Below, piece after piece: positions 1 through 12,354 of a stretch of DNA of 64,000 bases. Every line of letters starts with the position of its first letter. The first letter of the stretch is position 1. Made by a program: the position numbers and the translations under genes. The stretch is from Phaseolus vulgaris (lineage: Eukaryota; Streptophyta; Magnoliopsida; Fabales; Fabaceae): assembly GCF_000499845.2 (NCBI RefSeq), contig NC_023749.2:591030-655029 (forward strand), given 5' to 3'. Below the pieces are notes generated by a model that worked only from the letters and a program-made list of their open reading frames with translations, searched no databases and was not told the origin of the DNA.

Positions 1-67
1 GATACATAGAAAGTTTTCAACAAAAAACACAAACAACAAAACTAGTTTCAGTTTTGGACATTACAAT

Positions 68-2995
68 ATGATCTTCCATACATCTTATACCTGCCTTGCA
101 AAGGTAATTCCAGCTACGTTGGTGCTTTTGCTGGCTATGTCTGAGGGCACTTCAGGACTCACACAAGCTGAGGCACTTCTTAGATGGAAGCAAAGTCTAC
201 CTGACCAACCAATTCTGGATTCCTGGGTGATGAACTCCACTGCAACAACTCAAACTCCATGTTCATGGCGAGGTATCACTTGTGATTCCCAAGGCACTGT
301 CACTATAATCAACTTGGCTTATACTGGACTTGCAGGTACCCTTCACAATCTCAACTTTTCTGTTTTCCCAAACCTTCTTCGTCTTGACCTCAAAGTAAAC
401 AACCTCACTGGCTCCATACCACAAACCATTGGGGTGCTCTCAAACCTCCAGTTCCTTGACCTTTCCACCAACTATCTCAATGGCACTCTGCCTCTTTCCA
501 TGGCCAATCTGAGTCAAGTTTTTGAGCTTGATGTTTCAAGAAATGATATATCAGGGGTGTTAGACCCTGCCCTTTTTCCTGATGGATCTCCCACCCCCAA
601 AAGTGGCCTCATTGGCATCAGGAACCTTCTCTTCCAGGACACCTTGCTAGGTGGCACAATCCCAAATGAAATAGGGAACATTAGAAACTTGACTCTGCTA
701 GCTCTAGATGGAAACAACTTCCATGGTCCCATTCCTCCATCTCTAGGCAACTGCACACATTTAAGCATTCTTAGAATGCCTCAAAACCAACTCTCAGGGT
801 CAATACCTCCAAGTATTGGTAAATTAACCAATCTAACCGATGTGCGCCTTTTCACCAACAACTTAAATGGTAGTGTTCCCCAAGAATTTGGAAACTTGTC
901 TTCCTTGATTGTGCTGCATCTTGCTGAAAACAACTTCGTTGGTGAATTACCACCACAAGTGTGCAAAAGTGGAAAACTTGTAAATTTTAGTGCAGCCTTT
1001 AATAGCTTCACTGGCCCAATTCCAAGAAGCCTCAGAGACTGTCCTTCCTTGTACAGGGTTCGACTTGAATACAACAGTCTGACAGGTTTTGCGGATCAGG
1101 ATTTTGGAGTGTATCCCAACCTCACTTACATGGACTTTAGCCATAACAGGGTGGAAGGTGAGCTCACTGCAAAATGGGGTGCCTGCAAAAACTTGCAATA
1201 TCTGAGCATGGCTGGGAATGGAGTAAGTGGCAACATTCCAAGTGAGATTTTTCAGTTGGAACAACTACAAGAGCTTGATCTATCCTCCAACCAACTATCA
1301 GGAAAGATTCCTCCACAGATAGGAAACTCAACCTTGTATGAATTAAATTTGAGTGAAAACAAACTCTCTGGCATGCTACCAGCAGAAATTGGAAAGCTTT
1401 CCAATTTGCGATCCTTAGACCTTTCTATGAACATGCTACTGGGACCAATCCCCAAACAGATAGGGGGCATCTCCAACTTGCAGAATTTAAATCTTAGCAA
1501 CAATAACTTTAATGGTTCAATCCCCTACCAAGTTGGAAATCTTGCATCTTTGCAAGATTTTTTGGACTTGAGTTACAATGAACTTTCAGGAGAAATTCCT
1601 TCTGATCTTGGGAAGCTTTCAAATTTGGTAAGCTTGAATATCTCTCACAACAATCTGTCAGGTCCAATCCCTGACTCCCTTAGTAAAATGGTGAGTTTGT
1701 CAGCCATCAACCTATCCAACAACAATTTAGGGGGTCCAGTTCCTGAAGGTGGTATATTCAACTCTTCTCATCCCGTGGATTTGAGCAACAACAAAAATTT
1801 ATGTGGGAATATTCAAGGTTTGCAACCCTGTAATGTCTCTCTCACTAAACCTGATGGTGGTGGATCAAGTAACAAAAACAAGGTTGTGATCCCAATAGTT
1901 ACATCCTTGGGAGGTGCTCTTATTATTTCTCTGGTGTGTGTTGGGATTGTGTTTTTCTGCTGCAAGAGAAAATCAAAAGCTCGAAGACAAAAAAGTTCAA
2001 TAAAAAAACTGAATCCATTTTCCATTTGGTACTTCAATGGCAGAGTTGTGTATGGAGACATAATTGAAGCTACCAAGAACTTTGACCCCCACTATTGCAT
2101 TGGGGAAGGAGCACTAGGAAAAGTCTATAAAGCAGAGATGAAAGGCCAAGTATATGCTGTAAAAAAGCTGAAGTGTGATGCAGAAAACATAGACATTGAG
2201 AGTATAAAAAGCTTTCAGAATGAGGTAGAAGCAATGTCAGAAACACGCCATCGAAACATTGTGAAGCTTTATGGATTTTGCTCTGAAGGGATGCATACAT
2301 TTTTAATTTATGAGTATATGAATAGAGGGAACTTAGCAGACATGCTGAAAGATGAAAAGAATGCATTAGAACTAGATTGGTCCAAGAGGGTTGACATTGT
2401 GAAAGGTGTAGCAAGTGCTTTGTCCTATATGCATCATGATTGTGCTCCACCTTTGATTCACAGAGACATATCAAGCAAGAACATTTTACTCTCCTCCAAT
2501 CTTTCAGCTCATGTCTCAGATTTTGGAACTGCAAGGTTTCTGAAGCCAGATTCACCTATTTGGACATCATTTGCCGGCACATATGGTTATGCTGCTCCAG
2601 GTGAATTTGGCTAACTCTTTTCTGTTTAGTACATTTTGAAACTTTCTAGTGTTTTTGTTGGAAAAATTGACTAATTTTTGGAGTGTGGTGCAGAGCTAGC
2701 TTACACAATGGCAGTGACTGAGAAATGTGATGTGTTCAGCTTTGGAGTTTTGGCTTTTGAGGTTCTTACGGGGAAGCACCCTGGTGAACTTGTTTCCTAC
2801 ATACAAACTTCGAGTGAACAGAAAATAATCTTCAAAGAGATTTTGGACCCTCGTCTCTTGCCTCCTTCTAAGAGCAATATTTTGAAGGATTTGGCATTGA
2901 TTGCGAACCTTGCTCTTTCATGTTTACAAACCAATGCTCAATCTCGACCAACTATGCGATACATAGCTCAATTACTTGAAATGGATACGTGCTGA
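68..2995 (+). CDS. LRR receptor-like kinase, MIK2 type (copy 1)
   Basis: Model: join(68..2600, 2694..2995), 944 aa. The donor after CCAG and acceptor GTGCAG restore the kinase APE motif (AAPE-LAYTM). Order: signal peptide (about 1-30); LRR N-cap (about 33-78, with WKQSL and PCSWRGITC); about 19 plant-type LRRs with an irregular stretch near residues 160-185; a Ser/Gly/Asn-rich spacer; TM helix about 606-632; kinase from about 673. Kinase landmarks: Gly loop GEGALGKV from 679, Lys699, HRD 798-800 (RD kinase), DFG 818-820. The architecture matches MDIS1-interacting receptor-like kinase 2 (plasma membrane; Arabidopsis MIK2 perceives SCOOP peptides). At 944 aa it is somewhat shorter than Arabidopsis MIK2. 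All core kinase residues are present, so it is probably active. A secreted-peptide gene lies 1 kb downstream. Ligand unknown. Confidence 0.93.
2601..2693 (+). other. Intron of MIK2-like copy 1
   Basis: This 93-nt GT-AG phase-1 intron interrupts the kinase APE codon. Its first 50 nt (GTGAATTTGG onward) are almost identical to the intron of copy 2 at 9733-9823, so the introns have been kept alike by recent duplication or gene conversion. Reading through it gives a false stop after APGEFG. Confidence 0.85.
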
Positions 2996-3990
2996 TATGA
3001 GATAACTCATGGTTTATGTTTTTTCTTTCTTTTCTGTCATAGAAATAGACAACTTTGGTGCACATGTTTGTATTTGTCTATGTAGACACTTGTCTTGTAT
3101 CATATACCTAGCAATTTATTGAATGAAATGGTTAGAATATTTTGTCAAGTATTCTTGAGCATTGCTTGATTCTTGTCAATTATTAGATCTTTCTGACAAT
3201 GTTTGCAAAAGCATTATAAAACATTGGTTTACACTTTCTATGTTCTTCTCTTCATTTCTAGAACTTGACAAATCAAAAGTAGGATAATATAAGTTAGGAA
3301 CAACCCACTTGTGTCTATTTTTTTGTAAGGATAACGTTGGTATGAGATGAATGACAATGTGAAATGAAACAAGTCCACACTAATGGAGGAATGAAGAATG
3401 AGAAAATAAAATATTTGAACTGCAATTTATGGAATACCGAGTCAGGGTTCAATCCTAAATTTCACAACAAACATAAAGATACAACTGGTACATTACAGTA
3501 ATTTTTTTCAACTTACAGAAAAATTTTCTTTATCTAGTTTTTGTAAAATAAGGAATTCCATATTCAAGGATTGAGAAATGTCTAGTAGATAAAGACATAA
3601 ATTAAATTATCTTTTATGAGTAAATCAATACAGATCCTAATAAGACCTTTTCAAAATGGAAGAACTGGTCCGGTGGATTCAATTCTTTTTCATTTTCATA
3701 GCAGATCTGGTTTCATATATATTTTATGGCATGATGAAACCAGAATGGTTATTTTAATGGATAACAATGTGATTCTATCGTTTATGGCACTCGTTGACTC
3801 TGCAAACGCGGAAACAACCAAGCATAATGCAGTCAGAATGATCAATTTAATACAAGAGATTAGTAAAACTGCAGAAATAGAGGTAGCAAAGTCAAGCAAA
3901 TAGTTAAATAAAATGCTTGAAAAGGAAGCAACTAACACTGATTTAGATTAATATAAAGCTCACATTGTTGTGTGCATCACATCCACAGTA
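2996..3990. other. Intergenic: receptor 3' end and peptide-gene promoter
   Basis: This stretch holds the presumed 3'UTR of the receptor and an AT-rich spacer. A TATA-like AATATAAAGC lies about 40 nt before the peptide start codon at 3991. A 95-codon open frame at 3616-3903 has no recognisable domain and was not called. Confidence 0.5.
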
Positions 3991-4580
3991 ATGGCTTCCA
4001 AGACTAAGAGTTGCACCTCCCTTACTTGGCTTCTGCTTCTCTTTATTTCTTTGTTCTTCAGTTTTTCTGCCAAAGCAATTGCAACAAGGAACCTTGCTGC
4101 TAATTATGCAGGTAAGCCAACTTGTACTCTGATAGACTTTTCCTGAGATTTAAAAAAATTACGTATGAAGGACACGTTCTCCAGAGATGATTTAACCTGA
4201 AAACTGCAACCTGAAGTTTTAACTCTGAGTAATATAAAAATAAATCTGTTAAAACCATTTTTTCTTGTAACGAAATAACTTTGTTTTTAGGTAGGTCAAC
4301 CAATGCTTTGATAGATTTCTTGTGTTTAAATTATAATTGCAATTAATCTAGAAGTATAATTATATAGAGATAGATAGATTTACACAAGTATATATATGGA
4401 TCCATGAAGAAAAATAGTGTTTATAAATATGATGTATGTAATTTTGTAGGTTCAGATGATGAAAGGAGTGTGAGTAGGAGAGTTCTTGGGAGTCCTCCAT
4501 GTAAGAGAAGAGAGACTTCTGAAGTGGGTGAAAGTAGCAGGAAGCAGGCAAAAGATAATCCACGTTGTCACAATTATTAA
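3991..4580 (+). CDS. Small secreted peptide precursor ending in DNPRCHNY
   Basis: Model: join(3991..4111, 4450..4580), 83 aa, phase-1 intron. Exon 1 encodes MASKT, a hydrophobic signal peptide (about 1-30) and a short linker. Exon 2 encodes a basic, Ser-rich region with one Cys (GSPPCKRR) and ends DNPRCHNY-stop. The gene is the clear partner of the one at 11844-12354: same start (MASKT), same intron position and phase, same (R/K)(V/L)LG-x-x-C spacing and same C-terminal CHNY. A signal peptide, variable middle and conserved C-terminus are typical of plant peptide-hormone precursors. The C-terminus resembles the soybean defence peptide GmPep914 (DHPRGGNY, from memory). Two Cys remain after the signal peptide, so a disulphide is possible. 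The known family is not certain and no function is shown. Confidence 0.8.
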
Positions 4581-6229
4581 GTTATTATGTGTTGTGATTT
4601 AGGTTTTAGGATTTAGGGTTACGATTATGAGAAAAATAAACATAAAAATAATCTACATGTTTTGTAACTGTGATTTGTACATGATTTAATTTGTGGGATA
4701 ATTATAAGTATGTTGTAAAAAGATTGGTGGAATGGTTTAAAACTAAGTTGTCATGTGAAAAATTGGTTAAAGTTGTTGTTGTTATATTGTGAATTTTAAA
4801 AAGTTATTTCATGTTTTGGACATTTTATTTACTTTGGTGGTGGAAAGTGTATATCATTGTTGCTGAGGTCAAATAATTAGAATACCATAATGTTGTCTTT
4901 TTGTTCATAGCAATTTTTTTTTACTGGATTAATTATTGTATATGTTATTGTTACGAAATATTTCTTAGTTTTTAACAATAATTAATATTTTTGAAAAAAA
5001 ATTGATAATATATTTGACAAGTAAAAGACGTGAAATGACAATTTTTGCTCTTTTCTTCATTTTTTTCACATTCTTTCTCTCTTTTTTTTAAAAATTCTGA
5101 ATTTTAAAACTTAAAATACAGTTTTATTTCTCAAATTCTAGAGTTGAGAAGGTATTTTTTATGTTTAAAAATACATTTTTTAATTCGAATTCAAAAGATA
5201 TTTTCAAATTCTAAAATTTGAAATGAAAGTCTACTGATTATACAATTCAAAAATAAAAATAAAGAAAAAACTTGTACCTTTACTTAAGGTAGTTTTAGAA
5301 TTTTAGAATTAAAAGATTTATGGATGTTAAGAAAAAAATATTTAGGTGAAGGAATAAATTACTTTCTTTTTCTATTTTCTCTTTAGAGTATCTCTATTTT
5401 CTTTATATTTCAATTCACTCAAAAATGAGGTGGGTTTTTGCTTTTTTCCTTATTTATAATAATATTTTGTACTTTGATATAGTTGGTATTAATATTATTT
5501 CATGTGTATATTTTTTGGGTACAATATGATTTAAATAATTTCATTTATATTTTTTATTGAAATTATTGTGAATTTTTTTACACTTTTAATTCAATATACT
5601 TTATTATGTCTACAGAAAATGTTTTACCTTATTATATACATGGTTACGTATGCATCTTATAAGTATAAAATTTAATTCAACAATTAGTAGAATCTGCCTC
5701 TAAGGTCTAGCTCAAAAAAGCTTATAATATCGCACAGATAGGAAGATTAATTATTTATTTGGAATAAAAAGACACTAATATAAAGATTGCGTAAACTCAA
5801 CTTTTTTAAGTTTTAGCTGAAATCTTCTGTATAAAGTATCTTTTTGCGTGATAATTATTGACACTTAGCAAGAAAAATAAACTTACTTTAACAATTTAAG
5901 ATATTAATATATTTTAATTAGTTTTTATACTTTTTACTTTATGTTATGTTATTTTAAAATGGGTTGTTAAAAAAAAGGTGAAAGTATAATTTTTTTTAGT
6001 GCAAATAACGCATCATTGACTAGTGTAATATGTCCTTTTTAGATTAAAAAAGAAATTACTTTACTACTAACCAATCGAAATATGTTCCTTCTAAAAATTG
6101 TATTTTTTAATTATTTTATTCAAATTTCGATACTTTACATTGGTTTTAAAAACTGATGTAATATGTGATTGATATTTTACATCACTAAAATCTACACTTG
6201 ATAGAATCGGTGTAATATATCTCATAGAA

Positions 6230-6680
6230 CCGATGTGTACAGGTCAGCACCGGACGAACCATGTCACTCGGCCTCGGTGATACACCGATCGATTGAAGAT
6301 ACATTTAAAACAACTACGAAACATGATCTATCAAATCTGGGTAACGTCCCGAAAAATCAAGGAACCTCCTTAAAAATAAGCTAACACTGATACATGATAG
6401 ATTTCACTCACATTACAACAAATGGCTCGTGATTAAACACTATAAATAAACCTTATACAACTAAGGTACTCTCTTAATTAGAGTTAATATACACTCTGTA
6501 TACTGAGTATTTACTTAATTATCGGAATACTTTTTTCAAGTCAACCCCGATCAAGCACCAACAATTAAAGAAGGAGATATAGAATGAGAAGCACCAAAGC
6601 AACCGAATGACTCAAACGACAGTAATTATACAACCAGTTTCAGACACTATCTACACCCACTTTGTCTATACTATTACACG
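6230..6680 (+). mobile_element. Probable LTR-retrotransposon remnant
   Basis: This is a compositional island in AT-rich DNA with GC-richer ends (CAGCACCGGACG; CTCGGCCTCGGTG) and an internal CTATAAATAAACC promoter-like box. No coding domain, clear terminal dinucleotides or target duplication could be set, so family and borders are uncertain. Confidence 0.3.
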
Positions 6681-6684
6681 GTGT

Positions 6685-6840
6685 AATATGCGTTTTTCTT
6701 TAAGTAGTCTACGCGTTTTTCTTAAGAAGTCTATGCGTTTTTCTTAAGTAGTCTCTGAAAGTGATATATAAGAGAATAAAATAGTAATATGCGTTTTTTT
6801 GAAGTAGTATCTGAAAGTGATATATAAGAGAAGAAAATAG
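6685..6840. repeat. Diverged short tandem repeats
   Basis: Four copies of a unit with core GCGTTTTTCTTAAGTAGTCT occur. The last two are each followed by the longer segment CTGAAAGTGATATATAAGAG, so the array grew in two steps. Confidence 0.6.
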
Positions 6841-7217
6841 TAGAAGTGATAAAGAAGTGACTACTAAATGATATGAGGAAAGTGAATATGCATACAAATA
6901 TAGAGTTGGGGTGGAAGTGAGTTTTGGTGGCTTTATTTTCTGTTCAAAAGACCGTTGAATATGAAGATTTAAGAGACAAAGGTTGGTGGAGGGACACACA
7001 CTACATTTTCTCTGAAGACCGATAAACAAGTTCCTGTTCTCATATATTGTCAACTACGCCACAAGTCTTCGTGATTAATATTTTCATGTAACACGGGTAA
7101 ATGATAATCATATATGACAAAAAGCAAGAGAAAGATGATGTTAATGGCTATTTATATGATGGGAGTGATCAGATGTAATTATTCTAAAACAAAAATAAAC
7201 ACTTTCTCAACATTACA

Positions 7218-10134
7218 ATGAATAACAGTATGTGTTATGTCACTACGTTGCTGCTTTTTCTGGCTATGTGTGAAGCCACTTCAGGACTCACACAAGCTGA
7301 TGCACTTCTTAGGTGGAAACAAAGTCTACCTCAACAACCAATTCTGGATTCCTGGGTGATGAACTCCACTGCAACAACTCAAACTCCATGTTCATGGCGA
7401 GGTATCACTTGTGATTCCCAAGGCACTGTCACTATAATCAACTTGGCTTATACTGGACTTGCAGGTACCCTTCACAATCTCAACTTTTCTGATTTTACAA
7501 ACCTTCTTCGTCTTGACCTCAAAGAAAACAACCTCACTGGCTCCATACCACAAAACATTGGGGTGCTCTCAAACCTCCAGTTCCTTGACCTTTCCCAAAA
7601 CTATCTCAATGGCACTCTGCCTCTTTCCATTGCCAATCTGACTCAAGTTTTTGAGCTTGATGTTTCAAGAAATGATATATCAGGGGTATTAGACCCTACC
7701 CTTTTTCCTGATGGATCTCACACCCCCAAAACTGGTCTCATTGGTATCAGGAACCTTCTTTTCCAAGACACCTTGCTAGGTGGAACAATCCCAAATGAAA
7801 TAGGGAACATTAGAAACTTGACTCTGCTAGCTCTAGATGGAAACTACTTCCATGGTCCTATTCCCTCATCTCTAGGAAACTGCACACATTTAAGCATTCT
7901 TAGAATGCCTCAAAACCAACTCTCAGGTCCAATACCTCCAAGTATTGGTAAACTAACCAATCTAACCGATGTGCGACTTTTCTCCAACAAATTAAATGGT
8001 AGTGTTCCCCAAGAATTTGGAAACTTGTCTTCCTTGATTGTGTTGCATCTTGCTGAGAACAACTTCGTTGGTGAATTACCACCACAGGTGTGCAAAAGTG
8101 GGAAACTTGTAAATTTTAGTGCAGCCTTTAATAGCTTCACTGGCCCAATTCCAAGAAGCCTCAGAGACTGTCCTTCCTTGTACAGGGTTCGACTTGAACA
8201 CAACAGCCTCACAGGTTTTGCTGATCAGGATTTTGGAGTTTATCCCAACCTCACTTTCATGGACTTCAGCCATAACAGGATGAAAGGTAACCTCACTGCA
8301 AATTGGGGTGCCTGCCAAAACCTGCAACATCTGAGCATGGCTGGGAATGGAGTAAGTGGCAACATTCCAAGTGAGATTTTTCAGTTGGAACAACTACAAG
8401 AGCTTGATCTATCCTCCAACCAACTATCAGGAGAGATTCCTCCAATGATAGGAAACTCCAACTTGTATAAATTAAATTTGAGTGAAAACAAACTCTCTGG
8501 CATGGTACCAGTAGAAATTGGAAAGCTTTCCAATTTGGGATCCTTAGACCTTTCTATGAACATGCTACTTGGACCAATCCCCAATCAGATAGGGGAGCTC
8601 TCCAACTTGCAGAATTTAAATCTTAGCAACAACAAGTTTAATGGCACAATCCCCTACCAAATTGGAAACCTGGCAGATTTACAATATTTTTTGGATTTGA
8701 GTTACAATTCACTTTCAGGAGATATTCCCAGTGATCTTGGGAAGCTTTCAAATTTGATAACCTTGAATATCTCTCACAACAATCTGTCAGGTTCAATCCC
8801 TCACTCCCTTGGTGAACTGCTGAGTTTGTCAGTCATCGACCTCTCCCACAATAACTTGGAGGGTCCAGTTCCCAATGGTGGCATATTCAAGTCTTCCTTT
8901 CCTTTGGATTTGAGCAACAACAAAAATTTATGTGGGAATATTCAAGGTTTGCAACCCTGTAATGTCTCTCTCACTAAACCTGGTGGTGGTGGATCAAGTA
9001 ACAAAAACAAGGTTGTGATCCTTATTGGGGCTTCCCTGGGAGGTGCTTTTTTGATTTCTCTGGTATTAGTTGGGGTTTTCTTCTTTATCTATAATAGAAA
9101 ATCAAGAGCTCCAAGACAAAGAAACTCGTTCAGTAGACCGAATCCATTTTCAATTTGGTACTTCAATGGAAGAGTTGTGTATAGAGACATAATTGAAGCT
9201 ACCAAGAACTTTGACAGCCAATATTGCATTGGGGAAGGAGCATTGGGGAAAGTCTATAAAGCTAAGATGTCAGGAGGTGAAGTATTTGCTGTGAAAAAGT
9301 TTAAGTGTGATTCAGAAAACTTAGACATGGAGAGAATAAAATCCTTTGAGAATGAGGTAGAAATCATGACAGAAACACGCCACAGAAACATTGTGAAGCT
9401 TTATGGATTTTGCTCTCAAGGGATGCACACCTTTCTGATTTATGAGTACATGGAGGGTGGCAACTTAGAGGAGATGCTGAGAGATGACAAGGGAGCATTG
9501 AAACTGAATTGGCACGAAAGGGTTGATATCATCAAGAGTGTAGCAAGTGCTTTGTCCTACATGCATCATGATTGTGCTTCACCTTTAATTCACAGAGACA
9601 TATCAAGCAAGAACATTTTGCTGTCCTTCGATCTTTCAGCTCATGTCTCAGATTTTGGAACTGCAAGGTTTCTGAAGCCGGATTCTCCTATTTGGACATC
9701 ATTTGCAGGCACATATGGTTATGCTGCTCCAGGTGAATTTGGCTAACTCTTTTCTGTTTAGTACATTTTGAAACTTTCTAGTGTTCTTGTTGGAAAAATG
9801 GACTAATATTGAGTGTGGTGCAGAGCTAGCTTACACAATGGCAGTGACTGAGAAATGTGATGTGTTCAGCTTTGGTGTTTTGGCTTTGGAGGTTCTCACG
9901 GGGAAGCACCCTGGTGAGCTTGTTTCCTACATGCAAAGTTGTAGTGATGAACAGAAGGTAAATATGAAAGAGATTTTGGACCCTCGTGTCTTGGCTCCTT
10001 CCAAGGAGCATGTTTTGAAGCAAGTGGATTTGATTGCAAACATTGCTCTTTCATGTTTGAACACAAATCCTCAATCTCGACCAACTATGCGAACCATACT
10101 TCAGTTGCTTCAAATGGGAACTGCAGAAATATAA
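7218..10134 (+). CDS. LRR receptor-like kinase, MIK2 type (copy 2)
   Basis: Model: join(7218..9732, 9824..10134), 941 aa; intron at the same APE codon as copy 1. The start gives a short signal peptide ([18 protein letters not shown]...). LRR N-cap, about 19 LRRs and the irregular stretch match copy 1 nearly residue for residue. TM helix about 599-625; catalytic Lys693; HRD 792-794; DFG 812-814. The juxtamembrane and N-lobe differ more from copy 1 than the ectodomain does (for example [13 protein letters not shown] against [12 protein letters not shown], and REEML-type changes after GNL). Function as for copy 1: a plasma-membrane receptor kinase likely perceiving a peptide or damage signal. 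It is followed on the same strand by the second CHNY peptide gene, so the receptor/peptide cassette is duplicated. Confidence 0.93.
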
Positions 10135-11843
10135 GTTTTTTTCTATCTATGGAGATTGAAGAAACAACTTAGTATAAATTAGAGTGGTTTTATATGTGAG
10201 TTGTGCTTTGAATATCAGTGGCTTGTATCAGGTGAAGTTTTAGTTTGTTAAACAAGTTTCAGAAGAATATGCAGAGTGTGTGGATTAAACTATAGTTTGG
10301 TTTGTAAGTTTTGGATTAAACTATGAAGGAAATATCCCCCAAAAAATTAAAGAAATGAAAAAGTTTTCTCTATATGTAATTTTCTAGATAAGATATTTAA
10401 GGTTGAATTGACTTGTTCATAATTACTTTCTTTTACACCTTCAACCGAATCGTTGTAATGAGATGAAAATGATTTGAATGAATCTAACGTATCTTTTGTT
10501 CATAATTTATAGAGATTTTTACGGCATTTCCAATGCATGAACTTAATGTTGGAATCTTACAACACATTTTTTAATAAAATATACTAATGGGATATGTAAT
10601 TTAAAGTTTTAGAGTTTAATAATACTTTGGATTCTAAATAAAATATATAAAAAAAAAAATATTTTTAAAATTTTGAAAAATTAAAATATAGTATCATAAG
10701 ATTTTTGCATTAAAGAACAAAATTTTTTAAGTGATGTAATACAATCATACCCATATAAAAAGTAAAATAAAATTTCATGATTAACTCATATATATTGAAA
10801 AGTCTTCAATGTTAATTTATTAATATTAACTCATATGTATTAACATTTTTTATATAAGTCTTTCAAAAACCTATTTAATAACAAAAGGAGGTGATTGTAA
10901 ATATTTGAAGATATATAAGTAGATTATTTATTATTAAAATGAAAAAGTAATTTATTATTAACTAAGTCTTGGTAACATAAAACATACTATGTATCAAATA
11001 CATTAAAACTTTACAGAACTTATTTTTGAAATCCTACCCGTACATCATAAATATTTTATAATATATATAATGAGTATAAACTTTAATTTATATTAACTTT
11101 ATAATTGAATTGTTTTCGACCGGGTTTGATACCTGAAGAATGATTGTTCCTGCTTCCACCTTTTGTCGGTCTGCAATGCTCCAGACTCTTTATTGCACCT
11201 TCCTCCTCTCGGTCGCCTGGTTCCACAAGCGGGGACGGTATCTGCAAAAGGCACTCCAACGCTCCAAGTCAGTCGGGGTGTTAGCACTCAGATGTCACAG
11301 AGTACAATAGATAATGACGGACGTACCTTTCTCCTTGAAATGTGTACTATTTATATTACCTTAATGAGTCTTCATTGATAGGTTTAATTAAGGGATTGAC
11401 TCGTGTTTGGAATTACGCTAAACAACTTTTAACCACGGGTTAATCTTACTGACTTGGTCAACCCTTGATTCAGCGTCAAGGGTCGGTCGGTCATGCAACC
11501 CTCCCGCGATGGTCTAGGTGGTGACTCAGTCTGAGTCCTGACCGACGACTGTCCGATCGTACCAGTACACGAATTAAATTTAAAATTTATTTATGATTGA
11601 AAATTTTCTTGCACAAAAAGATTATTGACCAAGTCTACAACGGGGAAATAGCCTAATGCCCAACACTGACACAAGAAAAATTGACAGTCAAAAAGTGTAA
11701 TATAGTTGAAAAGTGTCTAACACACTGAAGTGGTAAACATGGAAGATTTATAAAAAAATATAGTTGAAAAGCAAAGCAAAGAGCACCATTTCTGCATTAT
11801 AAAAAAGGTATCAAAGCAAAGCAAAGCATGCCAAGGAACCTTC
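10135..11843. other. Intergenic with solo-LTR-like island
   Basis: The receptor 3' region is followed by strongly AT-rich DNA and then the GC-richer LTR-like island at about 11100-11570. Upstream of the peptide gene are a GCAAAGCAAAGC direct repeat and a TATA-like CATTATAAAAAAGG near 11797. No other gene is seen. Confidence 0.5.
11100..11570 (+). mobile_element. Solo LTR-like remnant, family shared with 36.7 kb
   Basis: This GC-rich island shares ordered blocks with 36690-37245: a GGCACTCC-AC-CTCAAGTCAGT block, then TACxTTTxTCxTTGxxATGTGTxCTATTTATATTA (TATA-like), then a late TTAATCTTACTGAC...TTGGTC block followed by GGGTCGGTCGG. The shared layout and promoter-like centre suit LTRs of one gypsy-type family. 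Exact ends were not found. Confidence 0.45.
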
Positions 11844-12354
11844 ATGGCTTCTAAAACCAATATTTGCCTCCTTCTCTTTCTCTCTTTCATCTTCATTTTT
11901 TCTACCAAATCAGTATCAGCAACAAACAACCTTGTTCTTGCTTCTGCTGCTTCTGAACAGAATGCTGGTAACTCATGATCAACCTCTCTACCTTTTCTCA
12001 ATTTACACACACCACTAAAAGAAAAAACTGATACTAAAAGAAAAAACTCATATTACCTATACTTCAAATCTGTATGTAAAACAATAAATTCGTATTCAAA
12101 ACATAGTTACATACAGATTATATATAAAAAAAAATTGTATGTAAAACTGTCATAGATAACATTTATCTATAAATTCGAAATTCGGATATAAAAAATGATT
12201 AGTTTTATATGTTGTAGGATCAGGTGAAATGAGTGAGGGTAGGAAACTCCTTGGAATAGTTTGTAACAGAAAAAGCACCAAAAAGCGATGGGAGGCTTCC
12301 TTCGAGATTCACCGAATTAGTAAGAATGATCCAGAATGCCACAATTATCTGTGA
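11844..12354 (+). CDS. Small secreted peptide precursor ending in NDPECHNYL
   Basis: Model: join(11844..11967, 12218..12354), 86 aa, phase-1 intron. The protein starts MASKT, has a hydrophobic signal peptide (about 1-26), then a linker. Exon 2 gives GSGEMSEGRKLLG-IVC-NRK, a basic middle, and ends NDPECHNYL-stop. It is a paralogue of the gene at 3991-4580, sharing intron position and phase, the LG-x-x-C motif and CHNY, while the middle region has diverged freely. This is the pattern of a precursor from which a C-terminal peptide is released. It sits 1.7 kb downstream of MIK2-like copy 2, repeating the receptor-peptide order of copy 1. Compared with its paralogue it has an extra terminal Leu and Glu in place of Arg. 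The family name is unknown to me. Confidence 0.8.

Larger units (their letters stand above)
4581..7217. other. AT-rich intergenic with LTR-like remnant and short tandem repeats
   Basis: No gene is seen. About 6230-6680 is less AT-rich and contains a TATA box (CTATAAATA near 6440), resembling a solo or degraded LTR. About 6685-6840 holds four diverged copies of a unit containing GCGTTTTTCTTAAGTAGTCT. The last few hundred bases should hold the promoter of the second receptor. Confidence 0.4.

Noticed and set aside
2601..2614. Receptor kinase ending in APGEFG without its C-lobe
   Set aside because: This is read-through into the intron; splicing at 2600/2694 restores the APE motif and the rest of the kinase.
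3616..3903. 95-codon open frame between receptor 1 and its peptide gene
   Set aside because: No recognisable domain, AT-rich composition, and no counterpart in the second receptor/peptide cassette.
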